A DNA stretch of 64,000 nt, taken from assembly GCF_014202945.1 (NCBI RefSeq), contig NZ_JACHHW010000002.1, forward strand, positions 1 through 64,000, in the 5' to 3' direction. This document shows, in pieces, positions 8,315 to 16,683 of this stretch (position 1 is its first letter; each line of letters begins with the position of its first letter). Position numbers and translations under genes: made by a program. This DNA is from Zhongshania antarctica (GTDB taxonomy: Bacteria > Pseudomonadota > Gammaproteobacteria > Pseudomonadales > Spongiibacteraceae). Under the pieces are notes generated by a model. That model searched no databases, was not told the origin of the DNA, and worked only from the letters and a program-made list of their open reading frames with translations.

Positions 8315-9025
8315 ATGAACCCTACAATACTTGGCCGCACCCAACCCAGTCCGATTTCGCTGGGGCAACTACTGGTATCAGGCGGGTTCATTACGACTGG
8401 CACACTGAATCAGGCCTTGAGCACCCAGCGCTGGAGCCGTCGCCGCCTAGGCGACGTTCTGATGCAGCGCCACGAACTTTGCGCAGTTGAAAAACAAACG
8501 ATACTCGCCTTGCAAAAAAAACTTGCCTCGCAGGCACTTGAGCTTAAGCCTGACGGCAGTATGCCCAAAGCTCTACAGCTAAGCTTAGGTCAGTTATTGC
8601 TAGACAATGGCGAAATCACCCAATCACAACTGGACAAAGCGCTAGCCGAGCACAACAGCCAGCATCGTCGCCTTGGTGAGGTTTTAATTGAGCAGCAGGT
8701 ACTTTCGCCAATTTGCCTAGCACACTGGCTGCAACTGCAGAAGAAGTTGATTAGCGCCGCCGCGGTCGCGGCTTGGATGATGGCGGGCAGTTGCAATGTC
8801 GCCGCCGACGAAAATAAAACTAGCCTCTGGCAAAAATTTATCGCAGGCAAATTAACAATAGAAAAAGCAGCAGACAGTAAGAACACGTGGGGACAGCAAG
8901 GCACAGAAAAAGTGTCTAGGCTGAATATAAAAAATCGCGACCTCAGTGAGTTAAGCCGCAGCAGCGATGGCACGCTCACCCTTCGACTTGGTCAACAAGG
9001 TTTAAATATTGTGAAGCGGTTTTAA
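8315..9025 (+). CDS. MshEN-repeat protein (GspE/PilB N-terminal-like), no ATPase domain
   Basis: 236-residue protein from the ATG at 8315, which has GGAG at 8301-8304; an upstream in-frame ATG at 8267 lacks a site. Two related units, each starting S-L-G-Q-L-L, continue as LGQLLVSGGFITTGTLNQAL with RRLGDVLMQ, and as LGQLLLDNGEITQSQLDKAL with RRLGEVLIEQ. This is the N-terminal fold of type II secretion/pilus ATPases (GSPII_E_N/MshEN), a known cyclic-di-GMP-binding module, here without an attached ATPase. A short hydrophobic stretch (AAAVAAWMMAGS) follows, then a polar tail. It may be a stand-alone c-di-GMP or scaffold protein for exopolysaccharide or surface export; no partner is adjacent. Confidence 0.65.
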   Translation: MNPTILGRTQPSPISLGQLLVSGGFITTGTLNQALSTQRWSRRRLGDVLMQRHELCAVEKQTILALQKKLASQALELKPDGSMPKALQLSLGQLLLDNGEITQSQLDKALAEHNSQHRRLGEVLIEQQVLSPICLAHWLQLQKKLISAAAVAAWMMAGSCNVAADENKTSLWQKFIAGKLTIEKAADSKNTWGQQGTEKVSRLNIKNRDLSELSRSSDGTLTLRLGQQGLNIVKRF

Positions 9026-9111
9026 GCTTTCGATGAATGATCACAATAAAAACAAAAATGGCGAGCAATTTATAAGATAGGCGCCGACTCCTTTACTTTG
9101 CGCCTTGACAC

Positions 9112-9969
9112 TCAATCCTCTTCATTCGCCTCGCGAATCCGTTCACGGCGCTCGGCTTCTTCGGCCATGACCGCCTTAATTTCCATTAAGACCGCATCAA
9201 CATCGGCAGCTTCGCCACTGTCTTCAAACAAGCCCGTTAACTCGGTGTCTTCATTGAGTTCGCCCTCTTCATACAAGGCCCAGATTTCATCGGCGTAGCG
9301 GGTTTGCAATAACTCGGGGGCGTATTGACCATAGTATTCGGTCATATTATTGACGTCTCTCGTCAACATACTGTGGGCATTATTATTGCCAGCGGCATCA
9401 ACAGCTTGGGGCAGGTCGATAATCACTGGCCCGTATTCATCGACCAGTACATTAAACTCAGACAAATCGCCGTGGACCAGGCCTGCGCAAAGCATCAGTT
9501 TTACGTAGTGCATGACCACCGCATGATCTTCTATAGCCTGTTCGGCGGGCATCGACACATCATTCAAGCGTGGCGCTACGCCACCCTCTTCGTCGGTAAC
9601 CAGCTCCATCAGTAGCACGCCATCAAAACAGCCATAGGGCTGCGGCACTCGCACCCCGGCTTTGGCTAAGCGATAAAGCGCATCAACCTCGGCGTTGTGC
9701 CAGGCGTCTTCCTGCTGCTTGCGTCCAAATTTAGAGCCTTTTTCCATTGCTCTGGCGCGGCGGCTATTGCGTACTTTACGGCCTTCTTGATAAAGCACCG
9801 CTTGCTTGAAGCTGCGCTGAGCAGCCTCTTTGTACACTTTGGCACAGCGAATTTCTTCGCCACAGCGCACCACATAGACGGAGGCTTCTTTACCGCTCAT
9901 TAAAGGCCGCAGCACTTCGTCAACAATGCCGTCGTCAATCAGCGGCTGGATACGTTTGGGTGTTTTCAT
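9112..9969 (-). CDS. RIO1-family serine protein kinase
   Basis: 285-residue atypical protein kinase of the RIO family. The glycine loop region reads MSGKEASVYVV, the ATP-binding lysine lies in CAKVYKE, the catalytic loop is HGDLSEFNVLVD and the metal-binding segment is IIDLPQAVD. The acidic C-terminal tail (EEAERRERIREANEED) is typical. Bacterial homologues of similar length are known; their targets are mostly undefined. AAGGGCG precedes the ATG. It is convergent with the MshEN-repeat gene, with 86 bp between stops and no obvious hairpin. Confidence 0.92.
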   Translation of the reverse strand: MKTPKRIQPLIDDGIVDEVLRPLMSGKEASVYVVRCGEEIRCAKVYKEAAQRSFKQAVLYQEGRKVRNSRRARAMEKGSKFGRKQQEDAWHNAEVDALYRLAKAGVRVPQPYGCFDGVLLMELVTDEEGGVAPRLNDVSMPAEQAIEDHAVVMHYVKLMLCAGLVHGDLSEFNVLVDEYGPVIIDLPQAVDAAGNNNAHSMLTRDVNNMTEYYGQYAPELLQTRYADEIWALYEEGELNEDTELTGLFEDSGEAADVDAVLMEIKAVMAEEAERRERIREANEED

Positions 9970-10097
9970 TGCGCCCTTTTTGGGGTCTGAATCAAGACCA
10001 TTTAAGAATAGCTGAAAATCAGCGCCGTTCGGCCATTGTAAACGGCCACGCCAAATTAGGCGATCAGCGCTATATTCACAGTGAGTACGGACAAAGC

Positions 10098-10673
10098 TTA
10101 ATTGGTTTTCTTAACGAAGGCACTGATAATCACGATACGCGTACCATTTATCCGACCTTCAATATGCTCGGGGTTATTCGTCAGGGAGATATTACGCACG
10201 GGCGTTCCACGCTTGCCAACAAAGCTCGTGCCCTTCACATCTAAGTCTTTAATAAGCACCACAGAATCTCCCGCAGCTAGCTGAACGCCATTGCTGTCTA
10301 GGCACGGTTCGCGATCATCGCTGGCCGTAACCTCGGTTGCGACAGCCCATTCTTTGACCTCGTCGTCAAGATAGACCATTTCCAGAAGGTCCTGCGCCCA
10401 CGCCTGTTCACTTAGCCGCGTTAACAGACGATACGACAATACTTGTACTGCGGGAATCGGGCTCCACACGGTGTCATTCAGGCTGTGCCAGCGATTCACG
10501 TCCAGTTCACTGCCGTCAGCCAGTTGTTCTCGGCATGCCTGACAGCTCATCACACAGCGCTCAGCGTCGTCATCCCCATAGGGCGCCACCGGAAACACCG
10601 CCAAATGCTCGGCAGAAGAACACAGTTCGCATTTAGAGTCGCTGCGCTGCATAAGGGCTTGTTCGGTGTTCAT
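10098..10673 (-). CDS. PhnA-domain zinc-ribbon protein (YjdM-like)
   Basis: 191-residue PhnA-family protein. The N-terminal part carries CELC and CQAC pairs, a zinc ribbon (CELCSSAEHLAVF to VMSCQACREQL). The C-terminal PhnA domain has DSNGVQLAAGDSVVLIKDLDVKG, then GKRGTPVRNISLTNNPEHIEGRINGTRIVI. Despite the historical name, the family is not clearly tied to phosphonate breakdown. It stands alone between the RIO kinase and the bactofilin gene. Confidence 0.88.
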   Translation of the reverse strand: MNTEQALMQRSDSKCELCSSAEHLAVFPVAPYGDDDAERCVMSCQACREQLADGSELDVNRWHSLNDTVWSPIPAVQVLSYRLLTRLSEQAWAQDLLEMVYLDDEVKEWAVATEVTASDDREPCLDSNGVQLAAGDSVVLIKDLDVKGTSFVGKRGTPVRNISLTNNPEHIEGRINGTRIVIISAFVKKTN

Positions 10674-10821
10674 AAGTGCTTGTCCGCGCTAAAAGCGGGG
10701 TATTTTACGGCGTATGACGGTGAGAAACGACCTTAAATTTCAACTGGCCGCAACTCGACACCATGGCAGGTGCGGCCTGACTGGCGCCGCAACACCAGCG
10801 CTCACCAAAAACCAGCCATTA

Positions 10822-11268
10822 TTAGGCGGTCTTATTTTCCCAATCGCTGTTACTGGCATCTGTGTCAGTGCTTGTGGACGGTGACTCATCAACTGATCGA
10901 AGTTGCGGTGCGTCGTGCTTTTTGACTTGGCTGGCGCCAATGAATTGACCACCCGATTCAATCACCAATTCGCGCACTTTAATCTCGCCACTGACCTGCC
11001 CCGAAGCGACAATTTCTAAGCGATCAGCGTCAACCTTGCCGTCGAGAATGCCGCTGACCAATACCCGCTTGGCACTAACATCGCCGGTATAGCGACCACT
11101 GCTGCCAATCGTCACATCACCATCGGAGTTCAATTTACCTTCCATGGTGCCGTCGAGATGGAAGTTATCGGTTAGCTTGACGTCGCCGACAAGGGTGGTG
11201 CCAGCTGCGACCACCGTCGTTCTGGGGCTACCGTCTGTTTTCTTAGCGTTTTTGCCAGTGAATCCCAT
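10822..11268 (-). CDS. Bactofilin family cytoskeletal protein
   Basis: About 148 residues from ATG 11268 (GAGGGGAAGA upstream); an upstream in-frame start would lengthen the overlap with the neighbour without a better site. The core (about 20-115) is the bactofilin right-handed beta-helix, with repeating V/I-x-G turns such as VVAAGTTLVGDV, FHLDGTMEGKLNSDGDVTIGSSG, VLVSGILDGKVDADRLEIVASGQVSGEI. The tail is polar and disordered. Bactofilins polymerise without nucleotide and position cell-wall enzymes. The gene overlaps the 3' end of the M23 peptidase gene by 97 bp, and the two probably act together in local wall remodelling. Confidence 0.92.
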   Translation of the reverse strand: MGFTGKNAKKTDGSPRTTVVAAGTTLVGDVKLTDNFHLDGTMEGKLNSDGDVTIGSSGRYTGDVSAKRVLVSGILDGKVDADRLEIVASGQVSGEIKVRELVIESGGQFIGASQVKKHDAPQLRSVDESPSTSTDTDASNSDWENKTA

Positions 11269-12122
11269 TTTATCTTCCCCTCGCGCGTAAAAAGTACGTC
11301 GTAATTTTCCCAAGACCATTCCATAAACGGACCGGGCGCTAAACGCCGGTGCAAATGCCGCACCTCGTAATGCAGGTGAGGTGCACTGGACATGCCTGTG
11401 TTACCGCTGTAGCCCAATAAATCGCCCTGCCTAACATAATCGCCAATGCTAACCGCAGTTTTATTGAGATGACCGTACAGGGTGGTAAAACCAAAATTGT
11501 GATCCAACTTCACTAAGCGGCCAAAGCCACTGTCGTTCATGCCAGCCCACTCCACCACCCCATCGGCTGTGGCGTAAACCGGCGTACCGATACTCGCACG
11601 TAAATCCGCGCCACCGTGCAAGGCCATGCGGCCGAGTACTGGGTGATTACGCATACCAAATCTGCTCGTGACGTGCGCTTCGGCAAGGGGGTAGCCGCTG
11701 GGGATGGTGCTGAGCATAAAGCGTTTTTCGGAGGCGGTTTGACTTGCGGTGTCCAGGCGCTGGTAAAGCGCTGTATCAGGTTCGGGGCTCAGCCCGATCA
11801 TAGTCTCAATGGTGCCTAATTCATCACTCATCACTGACAAGGCGGCGACTTTTTCTTCTATAGTGGCTTGCAATAGCTTTTGTTGTCGCAGCAAGCTTTC
11901 ATTTTTGTCTTTTACCAGCGCTTGGTACTCTTGCAATTCAAGTACTTCGCCATTCAAGCTATTAAGCTGATACGAAAGGAAATAAATCGCTAGGAAGCCG
12001 CCTAAAAAGCACGTAGCGATAAATATCGCAATGCCCGCCATAAATCGGCGCATCAATTGCGTTACGGTATAGTGTCTGGCACCGCTATAACTTGTTATTG
12101 TAATTCCGTAGTGCTCGCGCAT
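11172..12122 (-). CDS. M23 family peptidoglycan endopeptidase
   Basis: 316 residues: a cytoplasmic N-terminus, one transmembrane helix (about 30-52), a coiled-coil (about 55-105, LNGEVLELQEYQALVKDKNESLLRQ region), then a LytM/M23 domain (about 150-265). Metal ligands are visible in LHGGADLRASIGTPV (H and D) and HLHYEVR (second HxH), with YGHLNK between. All catalytic residues appear intact. It is expected to cleave peptide cross-links in the periplasm. Its last 97 bp overlap the bactofilin gene in another frame, so the two are translationally linked, a pairing known in many proteobacteria. Confidence 0.9.
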   Translation of the reverse strand: MREHYGITITSYSGARHYTVTQLMRRFMAGIAIFIATCFLGGFLAIYFLSYQLNSLNGEVLELQEYQALVKDKNESLLRQQKLLQATIEEKVAALSVMSDELGTIETMIGLSPEPDTALYQRLDTASQTASEKRFMLSTIPSGYPLAEAHVTSRFGMRNHPVLGRMALHGGADLRASIGTPVYATADGVVEWAGMNDSGFGRLVKLDHNFGFTTLYGHLNKTAVSIGDYVRQGDLLGYSGNTGMSSAPHLHYEVRHLHRRLAPGPFMEWSWENYDVLFTREGKIKWDSLAKTLRKQTVAPERRWSQLAPPLSATSS

Positions 12123-12377
12123 TCAATTTCTCGTGGTTTCAGGATGTAAAAACACTGCTATAAGCCTTTTAATTTAAGCGCTAACAGTCCTGCCAAACGA
12201 TTATGTTTGCGGGCACAAATCGCGCCCAAGTCAATACAGCTGAGCGGATTATGTTATTAGTTCGCAATGGATGCAAATTGTAAGCTAATTCAAGCTATTA
12301 CATGGCCGAGTAAAACCCATTGCGAGGCGCGTAAAGGTAATGATTACTTCGCCCGCCACGGCTGAGGAGCCCCCGCT

Positions 12378-13301
12378 TTGAGCGCACAATTACCGCTGGT
12401 CAGCAACCCCTTGTACAGCTACCAATTTGCTTCCCACCACCGTTTCCCCATGGAGAAATTTTCTTTATTATTTAAACACTTGTGCGAAATTGGCATTGCC
12501 ACGCAAGCCAATATCTACCGACCAGGACGGGTTCGCAGCGAGGTCTTAGCGCTCGCGCACTGCCCAGAGTATATCCATGCCTTCTGCAACAATGCGCTCA
12601 GCCCCAGCGCCAATCGGCGCATGGGTTTGCCGTGGAGTGAGAGCCTGCGCCAGCGCAGCTTAATTTCACCGAACGGCACCTTACTCACCGCCCAATTGGC
12701 GCTGAAATACGGCATGGCGTGTCATTTGGCTGGCGGCACCCATCACGCCCACTATGACTTTGCCTCCGGATTTTGCATCTTCAATGACCTTGCGGTGACC
12801 GCACGCACCCTCTTGGCGCAGAAAAAAGTCCAGCGCGTGCTTATTTTCGACTGCGACGTCCATCAAGGTGACGGTACAGCCCGTATTTTGCAGGGCGATG
12901 AGGCGGCATTTACCTGTTCAGTACACTGTGAGAAAAACTTTCCTGTTCGCAAAGCGCGTAGCGACCTTGATATCAATCTTGCCGTCGGCTGTGGCGATCA
13001 GGAATATTTAGATATTGTGGGCGCGGGCCTGAGCCAGGCATTGCGTCTTGCTCAGCCCGACATCGTGCTTTACGACGCGGGCGTCGATATTTATGAACAC
13101 GACCCCTTGGGCTTACTCAATATCAGCGCCGCTGGAATCCGGGAGCGAGATCGCTTGGTTTTAGAAAGCTGTGTAGCGCGAGGAATTGCCGTTGCGACCG
13201 TGATTGGCGGCGGTTACGACCGGGATCAGCAGGCCTTGGCTCAGCGTCACGCGATTGTTGTCGAAGAAGCCGCCAAATTATTTGGCGGCACATTAAACTA
13301 A
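12378..13301 (+). CDS. Histone deacetylase-superfamily hydrolase
   Basis: 307-residue arginase/deacetylase-fold zinc hydrolase. The active site is complete: the His pair in GGTHHAHYD, the zinc ligands in FDCDVHQGDGT, a second metal Asp in DAGVDIYEHDPLG, and the catalytic-tyrosine loop VIGGGYD. Bacterial members deacetylate acetylpolyamines, acetoin-like or other acetyl-amides; this short class resembles those annotated simply as histone deacetylase, with no histone implied. The start is TTG at 12378 with GAGGAG at 12364-12369. It is divergent from the M23 gene (255-bp gap, nothing recognised) and monocistronic. Confidence 0.88.
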   Translation: MSAQLPLVSNPLYSYQFASHHRFPMEKFSLLFKHLCEIGIATQANIYRPGRVRSEVLALAHCPEYIHAFCNNALSPSANRRMGLPWSESLRQRSLISPNGTLLTAQLALKYGMACHLAGGTHHAHYDFASGFCIFNDLAVTARTLLAQKKVQRVLIFDCDVHQGDGTARILQGDEAAFTCSVHCEKNFPVRKARSDLDINLAVGCGDQEYLDIVGAGLSQALRLAQPDIVLYDAGVDIYEHDPLGLLNISAAGIRERDRLVLESCVARGIAVATVIGGGYDRDQQALAQRHAIVVEEAAKLFGGTLN

Positions 13302-13304
13302 AAA

Positions 13305-13320
13305 GCGGCCCGTAGGCCGC
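13305..13320 (-). terminator. Terminator of the leftward lipoprotein gene
   Basis: GCGGCC (13305-13310) pairs with GGCCGC (13315-13320). Read leftward the loop is TACG and the stem is followed by TTTT, a classical intrinsic terminator for the gene ending at 13343. It lies directly after the stop of the convergent HDAC gene and may serve both. Confidence 0.75.
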
Positions 13321-13342
13321 GTAATAACTCGTTACCGCTGGG

Positions 13343-14686
13343 TTATCTGTTTGAAAAAATGCCCAGTATCGATTCTAGTAAACCCTGCAATACCGCCAGT
13401 GGGTCAGCACTTGGATTTAGCGTCAGCGCTGCTTGCAAATCACTCACCAGCCCGCAAACGGCGGCAAGTGGTGTCGTTGCCAATGGGCAGGCCCCACCAC
13501 CCTGCAGCACCGAGGCGACCGGCGTCAGCAAGACATCTAATGGCGTACCAGTAAGACCACTGCCGCCCTGCGCAGACAATGCGGCCTGAATTGGCGCCAA
13601 TTGATCTAAAATTGCGTCGAGCGGTGTACCGGTTGTACCCGAAGAACCGCCACCAGCCAATGCGCCAGTAATTGCGCTCTGCAAACCACCGAGTACCGTA
13701 TCGCTCAGCGGCGCAAATAGATCACCACCACCCGCACCAAACAAAGACGTAAAGTCCCCTGCGGTTAAGCCGCTGAGGTCTCCGCCAAGCAGACCCGTTA
13801 GACTTGCCACTGCCGCTTCAATTTGACTACTGAGCACCGGCCCCTGACCCGCTTGCTCTTCAATAAAGGCAATGGGTACGACCTTGGTTAAGACATTGTC
13901 GAGCACGTTATTCAAAGTGCCAGAAACTGCAGCGCCGGTGGCGTCGGGGTTCATTGTTTCTAGTGCCGCGACGGTAACCGCAAGATCGCTAAACGCCTGA
14001 TTAAGCGTGACTAACAAGCCACCTAAGATCGGTGCATCAGCCACTTGGCCGGTCGGATCTTGCGCAATGACGGTCGCGAGGCCCTCGCTGAAAGCCGTGC
14101 TCAATTGCTGCATCAGCGCGGCCGCGCTAGGTGCACCACCACCGCTGCTACCACCGCCGTTGGCGGCGGCAAACACGGGCGCCAGCGCATCACCCAGTGG
14201 CGCCAATGGCGTGCCAGCCAAGGGATTACTGCCACTTTCACCGGCGCTGCCACCAGTACAGCTAGCGCCTGTTAAGGAGGCCAAGGCCACCGGCAGATCG
14301 GTCGCCAACTCGGTCACCGATGCCTGTAGGCCCGAAGCTGAATTCGCCAGCAACGCGGCAGGGTCTTGCAGGCTCGCGGGGTCTACCTGCACAAGCACTG
14401 AATCTAAAATATCCAAAACGTCAGTAACAACAAAACTACCAACACAGTTTATCGCTCCTTCCAGCGGTGTGCCTGCCGCTGCTCCGGCCAGCTGAGTAAT
14501 GACCTGCTCAGACAAAGGCTGTTGAACCGCATCAAGCGGGCCTTCAACCTCAGAATAACCTGAGGTAATTGGCTGCTCTGCCGCTGGCCTGCCAGACTTA
14601 CTACTACCGCCACCACCGCAAGCGGTCAGCGCCAAACTGGCGCCGAAGCTCACGGCAAGAAGGGTTTTTCCTGAAAAGCACTTCAT
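13343..14686 (-). CDS. Repeat-rich envelope lipoprotein with GTPL motifs
   Basis: 447 residues from the ATG at 14686, which has GGAG 8 bp upstream. The signal ends in a lipobox (LALTACGG), followed by a Gly/Ser linker. The mature part is Ala, Leu, Gly and Ser rich and repeats short blocks beginning G-T-P-L: GTPLEGAI, GTPLAPLGDAL, GTPLDAILDQLAPI, GTPLDVLLTPVASVL, and TTPLAAVCGLV. Two Gly/Ser-rich linkers separate helical stretches. Three cysteine pairs could form disulfides (INCVG, ASCTGG, GACPL, AVCGLV). Low-complexity lipoproteins like this are seen in marine gammaproteobacteria, but I know of no function. A 22-bp palindromic element lies in its upstream region. Confidence 0.7.
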   Translation of the reverse strand: MKCFSGKTLLAVSFGASLALTACGGGGSSKSGRPAAEQPITSGYSEVEGPLDAVQQPLSEQVITQLAGAAAGTPLEGAINCVGSFVVTDVLDILDSVLVQVDPASLQDPAALLANSASGLQASVTELATDLPVALASLTGASCTGGSAGESGSNPLAGTPLAPLGDALAPVFAAANGGGSSGGGAPSAAALMQQLSTAFSEGLATVIAQDPTGQVADAPILGGLLVTLNQAFSDLAVTVAALETMNPDATGAAVSGTLNNVLDNVLTKVVPIAFIEEQAGQGPVLSSQIEAAVASLTGLLGGDLSGLTAGDFTSLFGAGGGDLFAPLSDTVLGGLQSAITGALAGGGSSGTTGTPLDAILDQLAPIQAALSAQGGSGLTGTPLDVLLTPVASVLQGGGACPLATTPLAAVCGLVSDLQAALTLNPSADPLAVLQGLLESILGIFSNR

Positions 14687-15008
14687 ACTAAATACTCCGT
14701 TAATTAGCTTAAATAAAATGGTGGACCCCATTTTAGAAAACACGTCCGATCACTCAGCTCTAGCTCTGCAGTAGAGTATTTATAGTTATTCGAGCGCTCT
14801 GAGCGTGCTGCGTGCAGTAGAACAAGATTTACAACTGAATCAAGTAAGGGAAAACCGATAAGCAAGACCTAAACGGCGTGAACTCCATCACAAACTTCAA
14901 CAAAACCCACGCCGCCAATCTCACTGCGAAATTTAGTGCGTCAAAACTTAAATCGCCCTTTGCTCGCCAGTCGGGAATAATAGGTGTTTTATTTGGGACA
15001 ACAGCCTT
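14687..15008. other. Intergenic region with a 22-bp inverted repeat
   Basis: No gene is supported in this 322-bp divergent gap. TAAAATGG (14714-14721) and CCATTTTA (14728-14735) form a perfect inverted repeat around TGGACC, 28 bp upstream of the lipoprotein start, so either an operator or a 5'-UTR hairpin. An antisense frame across 14829-15146 is judged a shadow of the thioesterase gene. Confidence 0.5.
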
Positions 15009-15467
15009 ATGCCGCAAGCTCCTAACTGGGACAGACCCGCGCCATTCACCATGGACTTTAGCGTGAACAGCAGCCATATCGACGGCATTGGCCATGTAAA
15101 TAACGCGGTTTATGTCGACTGGTGCCAGCAAGCAGGCTGGAGCCACTCTTTGGCACTGGATCTTAATCTCGAGGATTACCGCAGACTTGATGCCGCCATG
15201 GTGATTCGGCGCGCCGATTACGATTATATTTTATCGGCCTACGTTGGCCAGGAATGCGTCATGGGAACCTGGCTGACCGCCAGTGACGGCAAGCTTATTA
15301 TGGAGCGGCAGTTCCAATTGCAGCGGAAAATCGACGGTAAAACCCTATTGCGAGCCACTTGGCAACTGGTCTCTGTTCGCATGAGCAACGGCAAACCAAG
15401 ACGGATGCCGCCAGAATTCATCCATCGCTATGGTCAAGCTGTTGTTAGTACACCGCAACAATTCTGA
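15009..15467 (+). CDS. Hotdog-fold acyl-CoA thioesterase (4HBT family)
   Basis: 152 residues with the 4-hydroxybenzoyl-CoA thioesterase pattern: HIDGIGHVNNAVYVDWCQQAGWSHS, where HVNNxxY is the family signature and the catalytic acid position of the YbgC-like group is covered by the DGIGH/VD segment. Strands MVIRRADYDYILSAYVGQE and RATWQLVSVRM follow as in this fold. It hydrolyses acyl-CoA thioesters; chain preference is unknown. The ribosome site is weak. It may belong to the lipid-metabolism theme of the neighbourhood (two WS/DGAT genes within 8 kb). Confidence 0.85.
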   Translation: MPQAPNWDRPAPFTMDFSVNSSHIDGIGHVNNAVYVDWCQQAGWSHSLALDLNLEDYRRLDAAMVIRRADYDYILSAYVGQECVMGTWLTASDGKLIMERQFQLQRKIDGKTLLRATWQLVSVRMSNGKPRRMPPEFIHRYGQAVVSTPQQF

Positions 15468-15582
15468 CGCCACCTTAAACCAAATGCTCGAGCAAAAATC
15501 AGCAAGGTCAATGCAGGCTCCGCCATTAGGTGTAGAATAAAGCTAACTCCCCAACCACATTCCATAAAGAGAGTAGCCACCG

Positions 15583-15954
15583 GTGACAAGTCAATACGCT
15601 GAACACCCCGCCATGTTTCGTAACAAGCCCCTCGGATTCATCCTTGCCGTCATCCTTATTCCGGCGGCCATCGGCATACTTATTCTGATGGTTTGGTATT
15701 TGCGGTGTAAGTCGACCAAATTAGAAATTAACGGTAATGAAGTGGTATTGGAACAAGGCCTGCTGAGCAAAGAGCGCACCGAGCTATCGGTCAGTGGTAT
15801 TCGCACCGTTAAAATTAATCAGTCCTTTTTTAACCGCCTATTCAAAGTGGGTACCGTATCGATTTACACCGCAGGCGATAACCCAGAAATTCAAGCGGCG
15901 GGAATGCCTCGACCAGAGGTGTTTCGCGAATTGGTCAAGGCTGCGCAGGCTTAA
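15583..15954 (+). CDS. PH-like (bPH2/YdbT-type) membrane protein
   Basis: 123 residues. One transmembrane helix (about 18-40, ILAVILIPAAIGILILMVWYL) precedes a bacterial PH domain (DUF304/bPH2) with the pattern LEINGNEVVLEQGLLSKERTELSVSGIRTVKI and VGTVSIYTAGD. The start is GTG with GAGAG upstream. Bacterial PH-domain membrane proteins are linked to membrane stress responses, but this one has no defined role. It is followed closely by another small membrane protein. Confidence 0.75.
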   Translation: MTSQYAEHPAMFRNKPLGFILAVILIPAAIGILILMVWYLRCKSTKLEINGNEVVLEQGLLSKERTELSVSGIRTVKINQSFFNRLFKVGTVSIYTAGDNPEIQAAGMPRPEVFRELVKAAQA

Positions 15955-15976
15955 GGCCTGATAAGGATCTAACAGC

Positions 15977-16288
15977 ATGAGTGAGCAAAACTCAGGCGAC
16001 GACCGCCAAGCCCTTAAAATTGCCATAGCGTCGTTGGTCATTCTCGCCCTACTCGGTGTCGCGCTGATGCTATTTCTGCCCTTGCTAGGCAGCTTTGTCG
16101 ATCAGCATTTTAGCGCAGGAATGGGCTTGAAAGACGCCGCCGTGGTGGCTTTCTTCACCACTGTAGTCACTCTTGTTATTTTTGCCGTGGCCGCTGGCGA
16201 CGGTTTGTTGGGTGAGCTGCAATTTATGCTAAGCGGCTTCTTTGGCTTTTTTTTGGTGTTATGGCTGCTTATTGCATGGATATTTTAA
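15977..16288 (+). CDS. Small membrane protein of unknown function
   Basis: 103 residues with three hydrophobic segments (about 15-37, 53-74 and 80-102) separated by short loops (FVDQHFSAGMGLKDA and GDGLLGELQ). AAGGAT lies upstream of the ATG. I do not recognise the family. It sits 22 bp after the PH-like gene and 27 bp before the DUF3301 gene, so the three are probably co-transcribed. Confidence 0.6.
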   Translation: MSEQNSGDDRQALKIAIASLVILALLGVALMLFLPLLGSFVDQHFSAGMGLKDAAVVAFFTTVVTLVIFAVAAGDGLLGELQFMLSGFFGFFLVLWLLIAWIF

Positions 16289-16315
16289 TGCGCCAAGTCC
16301 CGCAGGAAGCACCGC

Positions 16316-16648
16316 ATGTTTGACCTCGGCGATCTCACTCTAAGTTTTTGCTTTTTTGGCTTACTCGCTTATTTCTGGCGCGCCCAAGGCACCCGCGAAC
16401 TCGCGCTGCGCGCCACGCGAAAACACCTAGAGCAACAACAGCTGCAGTTATTAGACGGCCATGTCGCCCTGCGCGCGGTGTGGTGCAAACGCGACGCGAA
16501 TGGCCAAATCAAACTGTGGCGCCGTTATATTTTTGAATTTACCGCCACTGGCCATGAGCGCTACAAAGGTCAGGTGGTGACCCTCGGCAATCGCGTTGAG
16601 GGCTTTGAGTTAGAACCCCACCGATTCCCCAACGACATTATTCACTAG
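16316..16648 (+). CDS. DUF3301 domain protein
   Basis: 110 residues: a short N-terminal hydrophobic segment (about 8-22), a basic helix (RELALRATRKHLEQQQLQLLDGHVAL), then a beta-rich end with LRAVWCKRDANGQIKLWRRYIFEF and RYKGQVVTLGNRVEGFELEPHRF. This is the DUF3301 pattern found in gammaproteobacteria. The function is unknown. AGGA precedes the ATG. It is the last of three small membrane-associated genes before the ABC exporter. Confidence 0.82.
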   Translation: MFDLGDLTLSFCFFGLLAYFWRAQGTRELALRATRKHLEQQQLQLLDGHVALRAVWCKRDANGQIKLWRRYIFEFTATGHERYKGQVVTLGNRVEGFELEPHRFPNDIIH

Positions 16649-16683
16649 GCTCTCACTAAAGCGCCTTACAAAAGAAACTCCTT

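Noticed and set aside
10746-10777. GGCCGCA/TGCGGCC inverted repeat after the bactofilin gene as terminator
   Set aside because: The 18-base spacer is long and no T-run follows in the direction of transcription.
14007-14495. Rightward 162-residue frame inside the GTPL lipoprotein
   Set aside because: Shadow of a GC-rich, repetitive gene; Pro/Ala-rich composition only reflects the reverse of Gly/Ser/Ala codons.
14829-15146. Leftward 105-residue open frame overlapping the thioesterase gene
   Set aside because: Runs antisense to a recognisable hotdog thioesterase, has no ribosome site and shows no family features.
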